A stretch of 64,000 nucleotides of DNA from Bostrychus sinensis (GCA_020698575.1 CM036251.1:12998288-13062287), one strand, 5' to 3'; shown: positions 38,161 to 50,528, numbered from the stretch's first letter. The notes: generated by a model from the letters alone, not told the origin. Numbers and translations: made by a program.

Positions 38161-38628
38161 CAACGGTGGAAAGGTACTTTTACTCAAATATTTTGCTTAT
38201 ATATACATTTTGTGTCTTCTAAGTAAAATTTCTTTAATATATTTGAGTCACTTTAAGAAGAAAAGAAGTAGTAGTAGTAGTAGTAGTAGTAGCCATAGCA
38301 TTAGCAGAAGTATGAGTAAAGTCATTTTAACCCCAGTAGTAGAAAGCCTGTACTTTTCTGCTAAAAACCTAAAAAAAAAAGAAAAAAAAAAAAAAAGATT
38401 TCACCTAAAAAAAGTAATAGAAGTAATAGTTTTAGCAATCTAGTAGTAATATGAGTTATAATAGTAAAATTTGTTTGTTTTTTTGTTGCTTTTTTGCTAC
38501 AGAAAAAAATGATTTTCAAGTAAGTAAGTAAACTTTTGATCTTTTTTTTTACTTTGACATAAGTACTTTCATTATTGGAGTAACACAACTTTTTATTTGA
38601 GTACAGATTTGGAGTACTTCCAGTTCTG
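38161..38628. mobile_element. hAT-like MITE of the TACTTTTACTCAAGTA family (468 bp)
   Basis: The left end CAACGGTGGAAAGGTACTTT and right end GAGTACTTCCAGTTCTG are inverted. The flanks TGTATAAG and TGTATTAG differ at one base. It contains an (AGT)n run (38268-38293) and an A-rich stretch (38371-38397). Confidence 0.72.
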
Positions 38629-38636
38629 TGTATTAG

Positions 38637-39929
38637 TGCAACACATACAGACATTGGTACTCATTTTCCTGATACACTCAATGGTTTTCATTCAAAGATA
38701 AATTACAAAATGAGCACAAAGCACCAAATGCTTTATTAAAACCGACAATGAAACTAAAGGGCGATGGCTGCAGACAGCTTAACGAGGTCATTAGCATCGG
38801 GACGCTAATGAATTGTCGCTACATTGAGCTAATTCCCCTCAATTAGGCCCCATTATCACCGGCTCCTTCATCTTCTCTGTTTTTTACACAGAATAACTTC
38901 ATCTGCTTCCTGACAGCAGAGTGATCTGGGGAAGGGGCAATGAGCCGGATGCTGAGAGAAAGACAAACTGAAGGTGGGCTGAAACTTTAGGACGCTCAAA
39001 TATCACAAAATTAGCTTTATCTGGGCTTGGGACTGGCACTGTACTTGCTTGTGACCCCTTGTGGCTGGCATCAACGATTTCAAAGTTGGTCTAAGATGCA
39101 CTTGAACTTTAAAACAGGATAACAATGTATGACACACCTATCTTGAACTTGACCTACTTTTAGTTTCAAACAAGCCTCCTGTTTTATCCAGACTAAAAAA
39201 TTCAAACCTTTCAATTTGGTGAGTGATCATTTAAATAGATTTGGCCAATTTGAATGGGTTATTGAGCTGCTTAATGAATGAATGTGTGCTAATTAACCTT
39301 ATAAACCCGCATTAACTCCAGTCACAGCCAGAGCTGAGGGAGAAAGACACGCTGCAGTAGATTATATGGTAGAGCACACAGCAAGCCTCAGTCTGACGAG
39401 TGAATGGACTTTCACTGACATGTTTTTACAATGGACCATAATGTTAACTAATAAACAAGAACATGTTTGACACAGATGATTTCAGATTTTAATCTTGTTG
39501 CAAGCAATGAGTGACAAGATTTTTGCAAGTGTGAGGATGTTGATGGTGAAAGTAACTATACTTTTTATTTACTTTATTATTTTTTATAAAGGTAAATTCT
39601 GTGTACATTTTCTTAAACATACTCCTATTTGAATACATTATTAAGAAAAACAGGTACTTTTACTCTTTAAATAAATGATCTGAGTTAGAGTTGTTTTAAG
39701 AAGAACTGAATCTTTTTAAACCTCTTATGTTGTGAAGTGTAAATGAGTAAAACATTTTTGGACCTTAGTGCCAAAGTGAGTGGGTTTTGGAACAGCAGTA
39801 GTAGCAGTAGTTGGAGTAGTAGTAATAAGAGTAGTAGTAGACCAGGCTCATAGCGCCTATTGTCTAGACTGTGACTTGGTTGGCACCTAACACATGAATG
39901 CCACAAGTCAATGTGTCACATAGCCCTGT
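38637..39929. other. grm8 intron with AGT-type microsatellites
   Basis: AGT repeats at 39797-39840. 'AGGTACTTTTACTC' at 39654 suggests another decayed member of the 38161 family, ends not found. Confidence 0.5.
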
Positions 39930-40245
39930 GACAAACAGGATGTACCCCACCTACAGCCGATAGTTACAAGAATACGCTCCAGCCACCAACTAACCCCAGT
40001 GGGAGAAGATGAATGAATAAATGTTTGATAAGCTTAGATAAATTTAGATTTCATTGTTTAATGTCAATTTTAGTCAAAACATGCTTTTTGCAAGTGTAAG
40101 ATAGCATATGGTAGCCAAAGCTATATATAACAATTAAATTTATTATTATCCATTAATCTGTACCCAGCCTCAGGCCCAAAGTTGCTGGGATAGCTTCTAG
40201 TCACCCACAACCCCTCTAAGTAAAAGAAAATGACTGAATGAATAT
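39930..40245 (+). repeat. Two diverged copies of the teleost tail repeat
   Basis: 39930-40020 ends AGATGAATGAATAAATG and 40155-40245 has AAAGTTGCTGGGATAGC and ends GACTGAATGAAT. Both align to the 3' part of the copy at 59637-59936. Confidence 0.55.
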
Positions 40246-40363
40246 AAATAACAATGACACACATTAGTTTATAATTTACTTTGAATCAGACCTTGAGCAC
40301 TTGAAATATCTTTGATTGGACTGAATTTGAACCCACAACCATACTGCTCTGATAGAAATGTTG

Positions 40364-40800
40364 GGTGTTTCCCAATTGCTACGATCCTTCCTCCGGAGAC
40401 TGCTTGGAGGCGTCTCTTTTGGAGTCAGCCCATCCAAAGTAAAAACCCTGCTAACATCACACAAAGCTCTTGGGAGATTGACTGGGAGTGAGTGTTGCCT
40501 CATTGTGTCGTGTCACGTGATGGAATCATATGCGTTAACCTCTACCAGGGATTATTGGTTTAAATCAATAAATCTGACTCCGTACACTCAAAATATAACA
40601 TGAAATACTTAATTAATTAATGATCTGCCTCTTTGTGTTTGTTTCCACAGGTGCATCCTTCATGAATGAGCCAAACAGAGACAAGCTTCATAGGAGGCTG
40701 GGTATAAAAACCATTTGGAACAGCACTTGGCAAAACGCTGATGACGTGGATCACTCCAAAGTGGTCCAGCCATGAAGGATCCTGGCAATTGGGAAACACC
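40364..40800. mobile_element. MITE with 16-bp TIR and 5-bp flanking repeat (437 bp)
   Basis: GGTGTTTCCCAATTGC at the left is perfectly inverted at the right, with GATCCTTC also mirrored just inside. TGTTG flanks both sides (40359-40363 and 40801-40805). The superfamily is not clear from a 5-bp duplication. Confidence 0.75.
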
Positions 40801-40805
40801 TGTTG

Positions 40806-43766
40806 TTTGCCATTTAATCCATTAAACACCCCATCACCACCACCCCATCACCACCACCATAAGAGTATGTGCCAATGGATGCGCAGTACTAAAATACAAA
40901 TATCTCAATCATAATGTTAGAGTCAAACAAATACGCACAGAGTAGTGTATATGTAAAGAAAATATATCTGATAGAACAGGACAGACATTCTGAACACACA
41001 ATGTCCTGGGTCACCACTGTCAAAGATTGAAATAGAAAACATGCTGCTGGGGAATAGGCATGCCACATGAATACACGTACACAGCACATATAGAGAGATG
41101 AGCAGCCGAGACAGTTACATGAAGCAGAAAAGGTCAGGTTCGGGCCCATTCTGTGTGAAAATATATTCTAAAATATGTAAGTCTCCATTGCAGACAGGAT
41201 CCCACCTCTGACACCTCACCAAGATTCACTCAAATCAAGTCATATTGAATTTTTATCAGCAGCTGTAAAGTGTGAAGTGTGTCCCCAGGTCAGAACAAAA
41301 GGTCAGAGTGAGACATCTCTTGTGATGTCGAACAGACAGGGAAATAATTCAGATCTCTGGGAATAAAAATCAAAAACTCAGTGGGTCAAGAGTAAGGACC
41401 ACAGTAAACAAGGCAAGACCAAAACTAGTGAATGATGGATGAAGAGATATCAAGGATCAGAGCTAAAATTCAAACACTTCAAGGAGAGCAGTGGTAGTGC
41501 TCAAAATCTGTACTCAAGAAAATACGTCTTATCTTTTGGCTGCTCCATTTTTTGTTAGGGATTGGTACAGCAAGCCAGTCACACAGTTTTACCCCAGAGG
41601 CCCTTCCTATTGCAACCAGCCACATACAGTGACTGAAGTAGACATGCATGAAGTGTCCTGCCCAGGATGCTAAGATTCCAGCTGGTAGAGACGTCAGCGA
41701 TAAGACAAAGTAAGCATTAGTTAGGGAAAATTGTCCCCACGAGGCCTAGACACTGGTGGTGGCGGTGAAGAGGAGGAGATGAAGAGGCTGAGGAGGCTGA
41801 TGGTTCTGCTGATGCGGTGGATGACTGAGTGAAGAGGCCTTGAGAGGTGACTGGATGAGAGGTGAAGGTGGGAGGCTGCGATTAGCTGACAGCGACAGAC
41901 AAGTGATAGAGTAGAGACGGGGAAAAGTAATCAGTCTTCCTGGTTGAATTTATGCATACAGCGTCATAAATATCTAATTATTTTCTACCACTGAAACAGG
42001 GTTTGCACGCATTTTGGAAAACCTAAAAAATTCAGAGAGTACTTTTCTGATCAATAAATATAAAAATGTCTAAATGTAATATGTGCATATCATGCTGGAT
42101 TTTAAAAAATAATTTTAATCATACAACCTGTGGTTTTTCTTCTAATACAGCAAAGCAAAGCATGTCAGTTGGCATACCATTACATTAACACATTAAAATA
42201 TCATGAAAATTTTTTATTATTTTATTAGTTCAATCCAAAATACTTCACTTTTTGTGTACTTAATCTATGTAATATTTCCATTTCTTTTTATCTTTGAAAC
42301 TACTGAAGGAATGGACTTTTACACAATATTCACATTTACTGATATAGCGCTGGTATATGCATGGCATTATAAACAGTATATGGTCCCAGAGTGTTTAAAA
42401 ATTGCACTTTTTTCGCTGCATTTTTTCCAGATCTGTTATAATGAATTGATTCAAGTCATTGAGTCAATTCAGTTCAATTTCAATTAGTGCTAGTTCACTA
42501 CAAAGATCGTCTTTAGGCATTTTTCCAGATCCTCTTTGCCCAAGAACTTAAAGAAGCTAAAAATCTTCACAGACAAATAAAAAAGGCTTAAGGCTTAAGG
42601 AAAATTGACATAAAGAGTAACTGTGGAGCCAACAAAAGTAGCCTGCAGACAAAAACTGTTGTCAATCATGGGTTTTTATAAACATTAAGATAAAAAAAAA
42701 AGACAAAAACATGGATGCTGGGTTTAGGGCATGTACCAAAATTGTACATTTTGACACTCAAAGAAAAAACTGCTTGATGCTGCAGATCTGACACCTCAGT
42801 AACACAGAGTCTCTGGAGTGTGTCGTCACATGATGAGAAGCCTGTTTCTGTGTGAAAATCCTAAAGTGCTCAGTTTGTCCGTCCTGCAGAGGCTGACGAT
42901 GTGACAGCGCTGGTGGGAGGCTGCAGCAAACCTCTGCATCAGCACAATTCGAGCCCCTCTTCTGCTTCTTCACCCCTGAGGCATCACAGGCTAATTTTAG
43001 ATAAGTGATGTTGTTGGGCCTTTCTGTCCTCATTAGACTGGCCCATCTCGCTCATGAATCACCACTGGTTTAGCACTGGGGATATTTCTGCCTTCACAAA
43101 GAGTTACATGAATATTTTTGTAAATGGACATGTCTACCCTTAGTATGAAAAAAATATCTCTCTTCCCTCGCTTTTTTTCCACATTAAAGAGTAAGTCGTG
43201 TGTAAAACCACTGATAAGCATTACAAGATGGAATCCACCCACATAGGGTCACAAGCCTGGGTAATGTCTGTCCCCTTATAATTGGAGAGGGTTGTGCTAG
43301 GAGGGGCATCCAGGGTAAAACCTATGCCAAAGTAATAGACCATGACATACAAAGCAGTATTGTTACCATGTTACAACACCTTTGCCTCTTCCCATGCCCT
43401 TGTGCTCTTGTCCTAAGTCCTCTCCATTACAGTGCACTGACAGCCCTTGGTTCTTCCCCTCTGTCTCTGCTTGCACTCTGCCCACGTTTCAAGGATTTTT
43501 CAAACTTTGGCATGGGGCAGAGTTATCCTGGGAAGCCAGCATAACAGTCTGGTTCCTCACTCGCAGCGCACCATTTCTCTCCGGTCAATTTGGAACTGGC
43601 CTGTCGCAGCCGTTTATTTGCAGTGCGTCTTAGAATACAGAAGCAGAGCAAATTTAAGAACATCTGTCACCTGATTAATAGCATTTAATGCTTTCCTTCA
43701 GCCTTTGTTGATTCTGCTGAAGTCCACGCTGACTATTCAGTCCTCTGTATGCTGTTTTTCTTTGTC
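40806..43766. other. grm8 intron, no gene recognised
   Basis: A short CCACCACCCCATCACCA run near 40828-40858 and a GAGG-rich part at 41760-41830. Otherwise nothing recognised. Confidence 0.45.
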
Positions 43767-44425
43767 TTGTTTCCATTTTAACAATGCTAAAGTCTCAGTT
43801 GACCTCAGATGTAACGATTACATTCAAACAAACTGAATTTTTCCACATATCTTTGTACAGCTGGCTTCTGCTGCTGTCCCCATTCAGAAATAAGTACAGA
43901 GCTGCTCAAAATACAGGGTATTCTGGAGTTTTATGGCAAAACTGACAAGAATCCGCTGTGTTTGTTTTGCTTACAGGTCAGTGGTGCACTGCTTACTCCC
44001 GCCTCTTGTTTCTTTGATTGGTTTCTCCATCCATCCATCTTCTTCCGCTTATCCGGGACTGGGTCGCAGAGGCAGCAATCTAAGCAAAGATGCCCAGACT
44101 TCCCTCTCCACAGACAACTCCTCCAGCTCTACCAGGGGGACCTCAAGGGGTTCCCAGACCAGCCAAGAGACATAGTCCCTCCAGCGTGTGCTAGGTCTTC
44201 CCCGGGGCCTCCACCCAGTGGGACATGCCCGGAACACCTCCCCAGGGAGGCGTCCAGGGGGCATCCGGAACAGATGCCTGAGCCACCTCAACTGACTCCT
44301 CTCGATTGGTTACTCTGCCTGTAATTAATCTGCCAATAGAAACTAAACTTACATGAAGGGCTCCCAGACTAACTTCTTTGTATAGAATAGGGAGAGTCTG
44401 GCCAGCCAGGCTAGAGCAGAGTAAG
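43767..44425 (+). repeat. Internal fragment of the 55464-56304 hAT family, with a LINE insert
   Basis: TTCTGCTGCTGTCC, AGAAATAAGTACAGAGCT, AGACTAACTTCTTTGTAT and GCCAGCCAGGCTAGA are shared in order with 55912-56250. The termini are missing. The LINE fragment 44029-44307 interrupts it. Confidence 0.65.
44029..44307 (-). mobile_element. 5'-truncated LINE, 3' coding end and tail
   Basis: The minus frame 44049-44291 encodes a C-terminal block with RMPPGRLPGEVFRACPTGWR and TRWRDYVSWL, the familiar end of a fish non-LTR endonuclease/reverse transcriptase protein. It is followed by a stop and a tail of ATGG repeats (CCATCCATCCATC on the plus strand at 44029-44041). The reverse transcriptase core is absent. 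Confidence 0.8.
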
Positions 44426-44440
44426 GCCAGTGGAAAAGCA

Positions 44441-45618
44441 GAAGCTACTCTTTAAAAAAGGCATGAAAATGGCTGAAGAAAATGTACAAAAGTAAGTATA
44501 AAAATATCTAAGTGTGTATATAGCCTGGGCGACAGTCTGAGCAGGAACAGCTGGAGTGAAAATGACTGTTCAAACACATCGAAAGGTTGAGAAGCACAAA
44601 CAGAGCTGGAAACAGTGAAGAGTGTGAGGAGAGGTGATGAAAAGACAAAAATAGGACGTGTTTTCTCTGAGAATGGTAATGAAAATGAGGGAGACACATC
44701 TGAGCTAAACTCTCAACACAGACATACTGGTCCAAGGATTGTTGTCCAGAGGAAGGTGTACTCACAGCAGTGCAAGTTTCTTTAACTATATAGTAGCTCG
44801 GTCTGGAACGTTTTTAGTTTAGACAAAGGTTTGGAAAAGTAGAGCAAATAAGAGTACCAAGAGGCAAAAACCTGTCTCTTTCAAACAAGTCACTGATAAA
44901 ACATCCCAAAACACATCAAGGCTTTGAAGTCTGTGTATAAATCTCAAATACAGGGTGCTTGCATACTCCAACCACAGGGGAGGCTGATGATTCCCTGTGG
45001 GGACTCTAAAAGGGAAAAGCCAAAAAGAAAGAAGATGTGTACACTGCATCAGCATATACTCAACTGTAATTAATCATGTACTCAAAAAATTGGTATTGAG
45101 AAATCAATGTTTTTTGTCCTTTGAATATAACATATGAATATGAATCTTGCATCGTGACATAGACACAATGCATCAGAAATCTCACCATCTGCTCAGTTAG
45201 TATACAAGTACAGAGTAGAGGCCACTTCACTACGCTATTATGTGTAACTCCACACACTAAGGCACACATGTCACCACAACATCACAACATCACCTAACCC
45301 TATGATCCAAGTATTTCAGCAGCTGAAAACACACAAACAACAAAAGCCTTTCTCATAAAAAAACATGTTTGCAATCCCCTTGTGCCTTATCCCCTTTCTG
45401 ATTTGCTTCTCAGGTATGATAAACATATGACATAGTAATGCAGTGCAGTCAGTGAGGAAATCAAGCTAGAGCCAGAGCTGGAGCTGTGGTGCATTCACTG
45501 ACAATAGACCCAGCAGTGTGACTGTTAAAAGTAATGTGTGATTATTTTACTAAGGACATCTTGGCTAACTGTGAGATTGACAGGCCGACAATAAAGCCAA
45601 TGTGTCACAATGTATTTC
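44441..45618. other. grm8 intron, no feature recognised
   Basis: No domain-bearing frame or element ends seen. Confidence 0.45.
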
Positions 45619-46214
45619 GGCCCTGTCCCAATACTCACACTTGCACACTTGTGCCCTTCAAATGCGCTTTCACACTGAGGGGCGCAAGTGCGTAGTGTGT
45701 CCCAATTCTCTTCAACGTTTGTAACCACACTTCATCACGCACTACACTGCGCACTTCCAGTAAGTGTGGAGCAGAGCGGACTTCGCTGACGTATATTACC
45801 CATAATACATTTCATTGTGATGTTTTCGAACAATGCTGCGTTTGTGTCTTAGCAACTTAGCAGTGAGCACTAACTGGCAAATATGAAAAGTAATGCATTA
45901 ACAGCTAAACTGATGGAAATTTTAAATGAATGTGCCTATTGTCCAGGTAACAACACTGTTAAAACGTTAGACACATCTGATCTTTCTGTGGCAAAATGAT
46001 CCACTTAACAACTGTTAACAACTTTCAGATAAATCAGAAGCAGTTTAGCAATCACATGGCTAAAAGACAGAGCTGTTTATTCTATTAAATGTTTTTACCT
46101 TGTGACTTTCATAGCACCAGTGTCAAAGAAGTGTGGACGGTCCCAGTTCACCTTTTTAACCTCCCTGCACTCACGCACTTTCAAAAAATGTGCACTTCAC
46201 AAGTGTGTAGGGCC
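45619..46214. mobile_element. Possible MITE (GGCCCT ends)
   Basis: The left end GGCCCTGTCCCAATACTCAC and right end, reverse complemented, GGCCCTACACACTTGTG are related. CACTTGTG and GTGCGTGA words are mirrored. No matching target duplication was found. Confidence 0.35.
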
Positions 46215-46509
46215 ATAGACCAGAGGTTCACAAAAGGTTGGTCATAGGGAAGTATATTTAAAATTTCAGTGTTCTGATTAGCTGTATAAATGTGTGAAAC
46301 AAGTATCACAAAACATCTGCAGTGAAGGCCATAGTAAAACAATGAGGGAAAATGTTAGACCTGTAGAGAACTATGGCTTTAGACCAATGGTGACAAAAAC
46401 AAACAAAAAGAATAAAGCTATGGGTTCTTTATCTCTGTCATGTCATTGCAAAAGTAAAATGCATTTATTTTACTAAATTATAGAGTGCACCACACAAAAC
46501 ATGTCTTAC

Positions 46510-47031
46510 CTTGAAAAGTCGCAGGATGTTGGCGACCATGATGGACACAGAGCTGGCTGATGCTCCGATGACTCCCACCACTTTGTCTGGTTTGGCAAAG
46601 ATCGGCAGTTCACCGTTGGCACAGCGCACATCGGACCCGTCCCGCTCAATGAGGGCCTGTACAAAGGTGAGTGACTGCTCCAGGGCGTATGTGTCCCGGG
46701 AACATGTATCTAAAATCCTGGCCCCTAGTGTCACATTGGGCAATAGCTCTGGGTCTTTGTTGATCAGGTCGATGGCAAACAACATGGCCTCCAGTCTGTG
46801 TATGCCCTTTTCTTTTTTGAGCTCGCCACATGGCAAACCTCTCTCACCACGAGCATGAACAGGAAATAGGCCTCCCAAAATAATGTCCCCATCGATTCGA
46901 ATGGAGTGGGCAAACTCTGGGGAGGAATGTTGGTCTGAGGATGAAGTTGTTTTTTGAGATGTTTCGCAAAGCAGCCAGTAGCTTCCCAAGACAAGCAATG
47001 AAAAGAGGTCAAAAATTGAACCGGACGCCAT
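46510..47031 (-). CDS. grm8: grm8, first coding exon (signal peptide and start of glutamate-binding domain)
   Basis: This exon encodes the N-terminus of a group III metabotropic glutamate receptor, a presynaptic class C GPCR that senses glutamate and signals through Gi/o. It gives 174 codons. Residues 6-22 are a hydrophobic signal peptide, followed by a Ser/Thr-rich linker and then the Venus-flytrap domain from about residue 40. Group III motifs seen include HSIRIDGDIILGGLFPVHA, GELKKEKGIHRLEAM and DTCSRDTYALEQ. K75 and R79 sit at the positions of mGluR4 K74 and R78, which contact glutamate. N99-V-T is a likely glycosylation site. The stretch ERG-PCGELKKEKG fits mGluR8 better than mGluR4, 6 or 7. 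The start at 47031 has a good Kozak context (AACATGG) and leads straight into the signal peptide. An in-frame ATG at 47106 is less likely. The donor is AAG|GTAAGACAT. Paralogue a or b is not resolved. Confidence 0.96.
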
Positions 47032-47266
47032 GTTTTGGTATTGGACTCTGGGAGACAGGGTTGTCATGTGATTACTCGGTCCAGAGGCAGGAGGGGGTGT
47101 GGCCAAAACAGGACATGCCAGAACATGGAGTCACCAAGATGATTGTCCCACCTACAAACACTTGGCCTGGGTGTGTCTTGAAGAATGGGCTTCTGTTGTG
47201 GCACAGGTGGCACGGGGGGCGGGGCTAAAGAGTCTCAATGGCTGTCAATCACATGGTACCAGGAAC
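47032..47266 (-). other. grm8: grm8 putative 5' UTR continuing the first coding exon
   Basis: Upstream of the grm8 ATG the minus strand stays exon-like up to a good splice acceptor, a pyrimidine-containing tract ending CCCTGTTCCAG with the exon base at 47266. This suggests that at least one non-coding exon lies further upstream. An in-frame ATG at 47106 would add 25 residues before the signal peptide and is more likely leader sequence. The exon limit is inferred from splice consensus only. Confidence 0.45.
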
Positions 47267-47719
47267 CTGGAACAGGGAAAATAATAAAACAACATTAATG
47301 TTTATCACTTGCCAGAAAATCATTCTGAAAACCTCAATTGATTAACACAGTGTACAGTATCAGCATATCTGGGTTACCAATGATTGCTTTGCTGTTTTTG
47401 GCTCATTTCAGAGTCAAAATGTGTAGAGTAAAATACTGTTAATTTAAAAGTAACGTCGCTCAAGCAGAAGACAAAGTAATCTACATGGTCAGTCATGACA
47501 TGAAGGCACATGCACAAAAAACACAGCCCTAAATGTTATGGTACAGCTTGAGCCTTGAGCGGTTAAGAATTTTTAAAAAACTAATTACGTAACATGTTGA
47601 AATGATAAGCTAAAAAAAACATTGTTGTATTATGTTTACAGGTCCTATATATTATGCTATTAGGCTTTTTCAAATAGTTTTGGACACCACTGCATTAGTA
47701 TTTTACATTTTATACCTTA
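47267..47719. other. Upstream of grm8 coding exon, no feature recognised
   Basis: Putative intron between the coding exon and any 5' non-coding exon. Confidence 0.4.
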
Positions 47720-47729
47720 AAATAGTTTG

Positions 47730-48003
47730 CATACTGTTGGTGTGTCCTTGGGCAAGACACTTCACCCACCTTGCCTATGTATGAATGTGTCAGTGTGACT
47801 GTGTCTTGTGGTGGTCGTAGGTTCGTAGGCACACAAAGGCAGCCACGCTTCCGTCAGTCTGCCCCAGGGCAACTGTGGCTACAGAAGTAACTCACCACCA
47901 CCGAGTGTGGCTGATTAGTGAATAATGAACCAAATTGTAAAGCACTTTGAGGAGCCTGAGAAGCTTGTAAAGCGGAAAATAAATCCAATTCATTATTATA
48001 ATT
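47730..48003 (+). repeat. tRNA-derived-type SINE, copy 3
   Basis: GTGTCCTTGGGCAAGACACT, then the shared body (GGCAGCCACGCTTCCGTCAG, CTGCCCCAGGGCAACTGTGG) and TAAAGCACTTTGAGG, ending in CATTATTATAATT. The tRNA head is missing. Confidence 0.75.
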
Positions 48004-48199
48004 AACATGTGTGTAAAACGTCTTAAATTTTCTCTTTGACTTTGCAGAGAATGCTTGGATTAGTTGTCTAATGCCCCCTGCTGGCAACAGTGGGGACTGG
48101 ACAGAGGATAAAATATATTTAGCACAGTTAGTAAAAACTTGACACTAACAGATAGATAAATGAGCTGACATCTTCTTAGTGACGGCAATTTATGCTCTG

Positions 48200-48455
48200 A
48201 AATTTCCAGAATGAGTCCAGTGATGGTGTATGGGCTTTAGAAATGCACAGGAGCACTTCCTGGTTTCAGGGTCTATGTAGAGCAGTGAGACCAAGCGTTT
48301 TCCAGCTCTTGAAGGGGATGGGCTCAGCATAAAGGATTACTCAAACAATGAAACAAAATACAACTCCTGGTATGATTTGAGGTGGAAACAACACTGCAAC
48401 ATGGTTAAAATCTCAAAAAGAGTTGATTTAGCAGAATAGGGGACGTTTAAAGCGC
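48200..48455 (+). repeat. Dispersed repeat 'family A', diverged copy
   Basis: GGAGCACTTCCTGG, AAACAATGAAACAAAATACA, GGTGGAAACAACACTGCAAC and TTTAGCAGAATAGG follow the family order. A related piece lies on the minus strand at about 55320-55460. Confidence 0.5.
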
Positions 48456-49009
48456 CACTATAGGATATGTATTCCCTAGAGGACTCTGGGTGCAACTGCA
48501 CTGCTGCAAACACAAATTGACTGTGTAAGAGATGAGACAGGTGCAGAGTCTAAAGAGGGGTTACTACCACTAATGCAGGGAATCATCCAAATGGCTTGAC
48601 CCCCATTATTTGAACTTGAGGCTTTAATTCATGTAAAAAGTATTGCTTTTAAAGACATTTTCATTTTATCCATTTTAAGTGTAACTTAATTTAATCTCAC
48701 CCAACCTTTTAGATTTGGTTATGTGTTAATCATATCACCTACTTTACCTTTATTGTCAAAAATATATATTTTTATAGATAGTTATCACTCAGTTGGTCTG
48801 ACTGCACTGACCGTAGTTACGCCCTAAGTGAATATTAGTCTCGATTAATCAATAAATCGTAACTGTTTCATTTATGGATATAGGCTGCTAAGCAATTGAG
48901 AGCAAAGTCTAACGAAACAATACAAAAACACGCTTCTTTGGCCCAATATTGTTTTCAGTTTGCCCACAATTTCTTTAAGCCCGAGGTAAAGTGCTGATAG
49001 CCTTAAATA
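48456..49009. other. Intergenic/5' flank, no feature recognised
   Basis: AT-rich between the repeat and the CpG-rich patch. Confidence 0.4.
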
Positions 49010-49560
49010 CCTTTGTCCGGAGAACGAGCAGGTGTCTCTCTTGCAGCGTCTCCTTTCACACAGATGTTTTCTGTCTCCAGATGTTTGTCTAATCACACAA
49101 ACATTTGTCTGGAGATTCCTCCGCGGGGACCACGCTCGGTCCCGCAACTGCAGCTTCAATCCACCGCTCACTCGCATCCAACCACTCCACTTTACGCACT
49201 CCTGCTGTTAATATCCAAAGAAAAGCATGAGATTTTTCCAAACCGTATCCTTTCTTAAACTCCCAAGTGTTGATTTTAAACAGCCTCAGCCTCGCGTGGA
49301 AGCCTTTAGTATTGAAAAGATCACTTCAATTTGGGTTTAGAGGCTTCTCCCCGCAGTAAGAAGTGTGCCAATGGGCTGTCCTGCGTCGCCAACAGGGCAG
49401 CCCTGGTTGATCAAGCAGGGAAAAGTAGGGGGTTCTATCCAGTGCCCATTGGTCCGAGCAGAAGCCCCAGTCCTAAAGCGGAGCGGACCGTGGACCAAAC
49501 GCATCCATCAGCGCAGAGCAGAGGAGCGCACCGTGCAGTTAGACTCAGTTGAACTTAATG
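49010..49560 (-). promoter_or_regulatory. CpG-rich candidate promoter / non-coding first exon of grm8
   Basis: This stretch is clearly richer in CpG than the AT-rich DNA on either side (for example CCGCGGGG, GCGTCGCC, GCGGAGCGGACCG). It lies about 2 kb upstream of the grm8 start. On the minus strand a possible donor (ACAAAG|GTATTTAAG) occurs near 49011, which could join to the acceptor at 47266. No TATA box or start site is evident. The assignment rests on position and base composition only, so a chance GC-rich patch or TE remnant remains possible. Confidence 0.3.
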
Positions 49561-50528
49561 AGCGTCACAATGCAGCCTGTTACTGAGAAGAGCGAGGTAT
49601 AGAAGTGAAAAAATGGAGTCAGGGCGCACTCTAGTGGTCACAAAGCAACTGCACTGACTATGTGCTCTTTTTGTATTTCAAGAATCAAGGCTGCGCTCAT
49701 TTCTTTCTTTACCCTTTATTAGTTATAAAGAAAAATCCACACAGATCAGTAGTTTTTGAAATTATGATTTCATTAGGCTACATTGGCATTATCAGTTCTT
49801 AATATGTTTGATGAGTTGTCACATATTCATTTATAGCCAAAATGGATTAAAGCTTTAATTCCTCTTCTACTGCTGATAGACCTAATTCATATTATGTGAA
49901 AACATTATCACTTAAAGTCGAATTGGCTTGCTACAGGATAGAGTCTTTCTTGTTCTCTCAAACACCAGTCTTCATCCAGGTGTCATCCTGAGCTCAAGAA
50001 TGGAAACAGGACAAGCTCTTGCGTAACAGAGAGTCCTAATAATAATATAATTGCTTGACATGAGGAAAGGACCAGAGGAGTGAACTCGTGAGGCACTTTA
50101 TTATTCTGCAGCCTTGACTCACATATCACAGCAGTCAAAAACTCAAAGACATAAGCTACCATACTTTTCTGGCCTTCACAATAAAAGCGCTAAACTTAAA
50201 ATCTGGTATGACTGCATTAACTTCATGTTAAAAAAAAAAAAAAAAATAGCTACTGCTATTATGGGTGATACCACACTTTTTAGATTTGATACGACACTGA
50301 TTGCTTTTGGGGGAAATTTAGTTGATACCGATACCGATACCCATCAGAATCATAATACAGTTTCTGTCTCTCATGAGCGACAACAACACTCTGCCCAGTG
50401 TTGGCAAAGGCCACGTCCTGCCTCTGCACCAGAGCAGAGACCGTGAAAAGGGCATGTCAGCGTGACCTGTTTGATTTCGCTATAACACATTAACCATGAC
50501 CCATGCCTGTGTGTGAGACAGTAGGTGC
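49561..50528. other. Intergenic, mostly unrecognised
   Basis: At 50255-50345 a piece with GATACCGATACCGATACC resembles common fish repeat DNA. No gene is seen. Confidence 0.4.

Noticed and set aside
46511..46858. Plus-strand open frame of 115 codons
   Set aside because: It lies antisense over the grm8 first coding exon, whose protein is clearly conserved on the minus strand.
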